64,000 nucleotides of DNA from an uncultured Pelagibacteraceae bacterium (lineage in GTDB: Bacteria > Pseudomonadota > Alphaproteobacteria > Pelagibacterales > Pelagibacteraceae), in assembly GCA_902532195.1 (NCBI GenBank), contig CACAHE010000006.1, forward strand, positions 1-64,000, in the 5' to 3' direction. Within the stretch, counting starts at the first letter, position 1. Every line of letters starts with the position of its first letter. Below are positions 61,054 to 64,000 of this stretch, piece after piece. Position numbers and translations under genes: made by a program. The notes beneath the pieces were generated by a model. That model made no database searches, was not told the DNA's origin, and saw only the letters and a list, made by a program, of their open reading frames with translations.

Positions 61054-62340
61054 ATGGCTATAAAATATTTAAAAAAATCACCAAAAACTTCATCTACAGA
61101 TGACTCTAAAACAAGAGAAATTGTAGAGAATATTTTAAAAGATATAGAAAAAAAAAAAGAAGAAGGTTGTAAAGAACTGGGTAAAAAATTCGATAAATAC
61201 GATGGTGAAATAATAATATCTAAGGAAAAAATTGAAGAGATAAAAAAAAATTTAGATCAAAAAACAAAAGATGATATTCAATTTTCTCACGAAAGAGTTA
61301 GAAAATTTGCTGAAGCACAATTAAAAAATTATGGCCAAGATTTTGAAGTTGAGCTTTCAGATGGTTTATATGCAGGCCAAAAACTAATACCAGTTAATAC
61401 AGCTGGATGTTATGTACCAGCTGGAAGATATGCTCATATAGCATCTGCGGTAATGAGTGTAACTACTGCAAAAGTTGCTGGTGTAAAAAATATAATTGTT
61501 TGTAGTTCTCCAAAACCAAACGTAGGAGTGCACCCTTCAATTGTTTATACAGCTGATTTATGTGGTGCAGATGTAATTATGAATTTAGGAGGAGTTCAAG
61601 CAATAGCGGCAATGACAAATGGATTATTTGGTAATGCTCCAGCTGATATTTTAGTTGGTCCTGGGAATCAATTTGTTGCGGAAGCTAAAAGAATATTATT
61701 TGGTAAAGTGGGTATAGACCTTTTTGCTGGTCCTACAGAAATTGCAATTATAGCAGACGAAACAGCAGATCCAGAAATTGTTGCTTACGATTTAGTAGGA
61801 CAAGCTGAACACGGTTATAATTCTCCAGCTTGGCTATTTACAAAAAGTAAAAAATTAGCTGATGATGTAATTAAAAGAGTTCCAGAATTAATTGCTGATT
61901 TACCAGATCTTCCAAAACAAAGTGCAGGAGATGCATGGAGAGATTTTGGTGAAGTTATTTTGTGTGATACTGATGAAGAAATGGCTAAAATTAGCGATCA
62001 ATATGCTCCCGAGCATTTAGAAGTTCAAACTAAAAATTTAAAATGGTTTCATGATAGACTAAAAAATTATGGTTCTTTATTTATAGGAGAAGAAACAACA
62101 GTAGCCTATGGAGATAAATGTTCAGGGACAAATCATATACTTCCAACAAAAGGTGCGGGCAGATATACAGGTGGATTATTTGTAGGAAAATTTATTAAAA
62201 CTTTAAGCTTTCAAAGAATGACAAAAGAATCTACCAAAGAAGTAGGAGCGGCTGCAGCAAGAATTTCAAGATATGAAGGAATGGAAGCTCATGCTAGAAC
62301 TGGTGATGTAAGACTAAGAAAATATGGTTTTTCAAATTAA
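61054..62340 (+). CDS. Histidinol-dehydrogenase-superfamily enzyme, probable sulfopropanediol dehydrogenase (HpsN-like)
   Basis: A 428-residue HisD-superfamily zinc dehydrogenase. VGQAEHGYN, YAPEHLEV, GDKCSGTNHILPT and MEAHARTGDVRL retain all the zinc and catalytic residues. The local pattern IPVNTAGCYVPAGRYAHIASAVM, GPGNQFVAEAKRILFGKVGIDLFAGPTE is closer to HpsN, which oxidises 2,3-dihydroxypropane-1-sulfonate to sulfolactate, than to HisD. No other histidine genes are near. It is 26 bp after the acyltransferase gene. HisD cannot be ruled out without a tree. Confidence 0.78.
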   Translation: MAIKYLKKSPKTSSTDDSKTREIVENILKDIEKKKEEGCKELGKKFDKYDGEIIISKEKIEEIKKNLDQKTKDDIQFSHERVRKFAEAQLKNYGQDFEVELSDGLYAGQKLIPVNTAGCYVPAGRYAHIASAVMSVTTAKVAGVKNIIVCSSPKPNVGVHPSIVYTADLCGADVIMNLGGVQAIAAMTNGLFGNAPADILVGPGNQFVAEAKRILFGKVGIDLFAGPTEIAIIADETADPEIVAYDLVGQAEHGYNSPAWLFTKSKKLADDVIKRVPELIADLPDLPKQSAGDAWRDFGEVILCDTDEEMAKISDQYAPEHLEVQTKNLKWFHDRLKNYGSLFIGEETTVAYGDKCSGTNHILPTKGAGRYTGGLFVGKFIKTLSFQRMTKESTKEVGAAAARISRYEGMEAHARTGDVRLRKYGFSN

Positions 62341-62946
62341 ATTGATAATATCCAAAAATACATAACTAGATAAAACAGTCATAAATATTATAATAAAAAA
62401 ATTTATAATTTTCCAAGCTTTTGATTTAATCAAATAATTTGAAAAAAATTTTGCTAAATAACCTAAAGAGAAAAAAAATAAAAAAGAAGCAATAGAAGCT
62501 CCTATTCCAAAAAGGTATTTGTGAGAAATTAAAAAGTTCTTAGAAAAATTACCTAAAAAAAAAACTGTATCAGAATATACATGTGGATTTAAATATGTAA
62601 AACCAAGAGTTTTAGCTATTATATTTTTAAGTGATAATTTATTGATTTCAAAATTAATTTCAGAATTATTATATAATGATCTTATTTTATTATAAATAAA
62701 GTGAACTAGAAAAATAAAAAGTAATATATTAAAAATTAACTCAACATTTTTAGTGAAAAAAACTCTAAAATATTCAAATAGAAATATTCCTAAAAAAATT
62801 AAAATTAAATCTGATACAGAACAAATCAAACATACTAAAAATATATATTGTTTTTTTAAACCCTGCTCCATTACAAATATATTTTGAGCTCCTATAGCTA
62901 AAATTAAACTTAAACCTGTAAAGAAACCTAAAATTAAAAAGTACAT
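62332..62946 (-). CDS. LysE family exporter
   Basis: A 204-residue membrane protein with six predicted helices. GLSLILAIGAQNIFVMEQGLK is the LysE/ArgO signature at the N-terminus and GFTYLNPHVYSDTV the second conserved block. Members export basic amino acids such as lysine or arginine. It overlaps the hpsN-like gene end by 9 bp (convergent) and the alpha/beta-hydrolase stop by 1 bp. The substrate is inferred from family only. Confidence 0.88.
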   Translation of the reverse strand: MYFLILGFFTGLSLILAIGAQNIFVMEQGLKKQYIFLVCLICSVSDLILIFLGIFLFEYFRVFFTKNVELIFNILLFIFLVHFIYNKIRSLYNNSEINFEINKLSLKNIIAKTLGFTYLNPHVYSDTVFFLGNFSKNFLISHKYLFGIGASIASFLFFFSLGYLAKFFSNYLIKSKAWKIINFFIIIFMTVLSSYVFLDIINLI

Positions 62947-63710
62947 TAAAAAACTTTAATATGTAAAAAATTTTTTACTATTTCATTGAATTTTTCAGAA
63001 AGCTCAAGATGTACATTATGTGAACATCCTTCAAATATTTCTAATTTACTATTTTTTATATTTTTATTTAATGTATCAACTTGATCATAGTTGTAAGCAG
63101 TATCTTTATTTCCCCAAATAATTAATGTTTCATTATTAATATTTTTTAAATTATCTATACCTTTCCAATTTTTTAAAGCCTTTAATGCGTTGTCAGCAGC
63201 CTCTTCTGTGGTTGATTTATTTGCATTATCACACAAATAAAAATTTTTAGCTTTGTCTCCTTCAACAAACCATTTTTTTGAAATTCTGTTAGCTGTTTTT
63301 TCAATGCCTTCTTTTTTTAACTTTTCTCTAGATATATCTATTGTTTCGAACCTACCCGGTATATCTCCTACAGGCCCCGTTGCGTAACAAATTAATTTGT
63401 TTATTTTATTACCTGATAATTTTGTCATTTCCTGAACAATCATTCCTCCCATTGAATGTCCCATTAAATTAAATTTATTAATTTCTTTCTTTTCTAGAAG
63501 TTCTAATATTTTTGTTGCCATAGCATTAATACTATCGAGTGATTTTAATTTTGAACTTTCTCCAAATCCAGGTAATGCAGGAGTTATAATTCTAAAATAT
63601 TTACTTAAATATTTTTTTTGTGGATCCCACATTGCTGACGATCCAAGAAATCCATGAACTAAAACTAATGGAAAACCTTCTCCTATATCATCTACGTACA
63701 TCTCTTGCAT
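62946..63710 (-). CDS. Alpha/beta-fold hydrolase
   Basis: A 254-residue soluble hydrolase. LVHGFLGSSAMWDPQKKYLS is the oxyanion region, LMGHSMGGMIVQEM holds the nucleophile Ser, LIIWGNKDTAYNY the acidic residue and GCSHNVHLELSE the catalytic His. Similar proteins are esterases or C-C hydrolases. It overlaps the LysE gene by 1 bp and lies 3 bp from the methyltransferase fragment. Substrate unknown. Confidence 0.85.
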   Translation of the reverse strand: MQEMYVDDIGEGFPLVLVHGFLGSSAMWDPQKKYLSKYFRIITPALPGFGESSKLKSLDSINAMATKILELLEKKEINKFNLMGHSMGGMIVQEMTKLSGNKINKLICYATGPVGDIPGRFETIDISREKLKKEGIEKTANRISKKWFVEGDKAKNFYLCDNANKSTTEEAADNALKALKNWKGIDNLKNINNETLIIWGNKDTAYNYDQVDTLNKNIKNSKLEIFEGCSHNVHLELSEKFNEIVKNFLHIKVF

Positions 63711-63713
63711 AAT

Positions 63714-64000
63714 TTATAATTTTTCATTTACAACTAAATATAATTTTCTTGGAAACTTACCTTCATCAAATTCTTCAATTAACATATTTTTAAAGCCAGA
63801 AAGTAATGATTTAATTTTATTTTCAGAAAAAAAATGAACAATAAAACCATCATTTTCAAATAAATCTTCACCTCTATGAATACCTTTTTTGTAATCCCCA
63901 TCATGAGTATTTCGAACAGTATAAATATTTATTCCATTGGGTTTTAATACTCTACAAATTTCATTATTAAGATTTTTCAATTCATTACTTGTTAAAGCCA
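63714..64000 (-). CDS. AdoMet-dependent methyltransferase, C-terminal part (cut by window end)
   Basis: The reading frame stays open to base 64000, reading ALTSNELKNLNNEICRVLKPNGINIYTVRN, so the ORF-track start (TTG at 63980) is internal. CRVLKPNG and the DHDG...FF region resemble the post-motif III end of class I methyltransferases. About 95 residues are visible; the AdoMet-binding half lies beyond the window. It is 3 bp upstream of the hydrolase gene and likely starts that operon. Confidence 0.6.
   Translation of the reverse strand, partial: ALTSNELKNLNNEICRVLKPNGINIYTVRNTHDGDYKKGIHRGEDLFENDGFIVHFFSENKIKSLLSGFKNMLIEEFDEGKFPRKLYLVVNEKL

Noticed and set aside
61054-62340. Naming the HisD-superfamily gene hisD
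   Set aside because: Motif pattern and neighbours fit HpsN better and no histidine genes are near; hisD left as an alternative.
1-64000. CRISPR arrays, insertion sequences, rRNA genes
   Set aside because: No regularly spaced repeats, no transposase-like ORFs and no rRNA-like G+C-rich stretches were seen; A-tract runs are compositional.

Overview
The window looks like a piece of a SAR11 (Candidatus Pelagibacter-type) alphaproteobacterial chromosome. The DNA is strongly A+T rich (I judge roughly 30% G+C by eye, not counted). Genes are short and packed with 0-30 bp gaps or 1-11 bp overlaps. The content is typical of a streamlined marine osmolyte and amine user: a taurine locus, four solute-binding-protein transport systems, a dimethylglycine-dehydrogenase-type enzyme, split DhaK/DhaL and an HpsN/HisD-type dehydrogenase. 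No rRNA, CRISPR array, transposase or integrase was seen. There is one intact tRNA.

Layout: 0-7.8 kb holds a gamma-carbonic anhydrase, a redoxin, a GT4 glycosyltransferase, a complete tripartite tricarboxylate transporter (tctCBA) with a divergent AbrB-type permease, and a GT9 heptosyltransferase. 8.2-15.7 kb is a long minus-strand run. Read in transcription order it is mtnP, a PhyH dioxygenase, mtnA, a tiny membrane protein, a FucA-like class II aldolase, a SpeD-SpeE fusion, then an amino-acid binding protein with two permeases but no ATPase; apt is divergent. Together these read as spermidine synthesis plus disposal of its 5'-methylthioadenosine by-product by a DHAP-shunt-like route with adenine recovery. 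15.8-28.6 kb is a hypervariable surface-polysaccharide region, visibly richer in A+T and in Lys/Asn/Ile codons. It carries a nearly complete gene set for a dTDP-2,6-dideoxy-3-C-methyl-hexose (mycarose-type sugar), plus glycosyltransferases. Within it a roughly 2.2 kb islet lies between an intact tRNA-Met(CAT) and a decayed copy of its 3' half.

28.6-31 kb has GMP reductase and an unusual double winged-helix regulator. 31-40.3 kb is a divergent taurine locus: aminotransferase, alanine dehydrogenase, a SET protein and a DMGDH-type enzyme on one side, and tauABC with a very long TauC on the other. 40.4-46.6 kb has an orphan glycosyltransferase, an Ldh2-type dehydrogenase, a PQQ-type sugar dehydrogenase, a DUF1501/DUF1800 pair and DhaL. 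46.6-51.5 kb is a stretch of tiny membrane proteins, secreted proteins, a cupredoxin and an exported MsrB. 51.5-54.6 kb is an EhuBCDA-type ectoine transporter. 54.7-64 kb has MOSC, PhyH, SOUL, an adenine-deaminase-type enzyme, epoxide hydrolase, DhaK, a phosphate acyltransferase, an HpsN/HisD homologue, a LysE exporter, a hydrolase and a partial methyltransferase.

Four observations stand out: (1) the tRNA-Met islet with duplicated 3' half and paired GACGC repeats at both ends; (2) the mycarose-type sugar pathway in a SAR11-like genome; (3) the MTA/polyamine operon with an embedded PhyH dioxygenase; (4) hairpins placed just after all four solute-binding-protein genes, suggesting a shared way to make more binding protein than permease.
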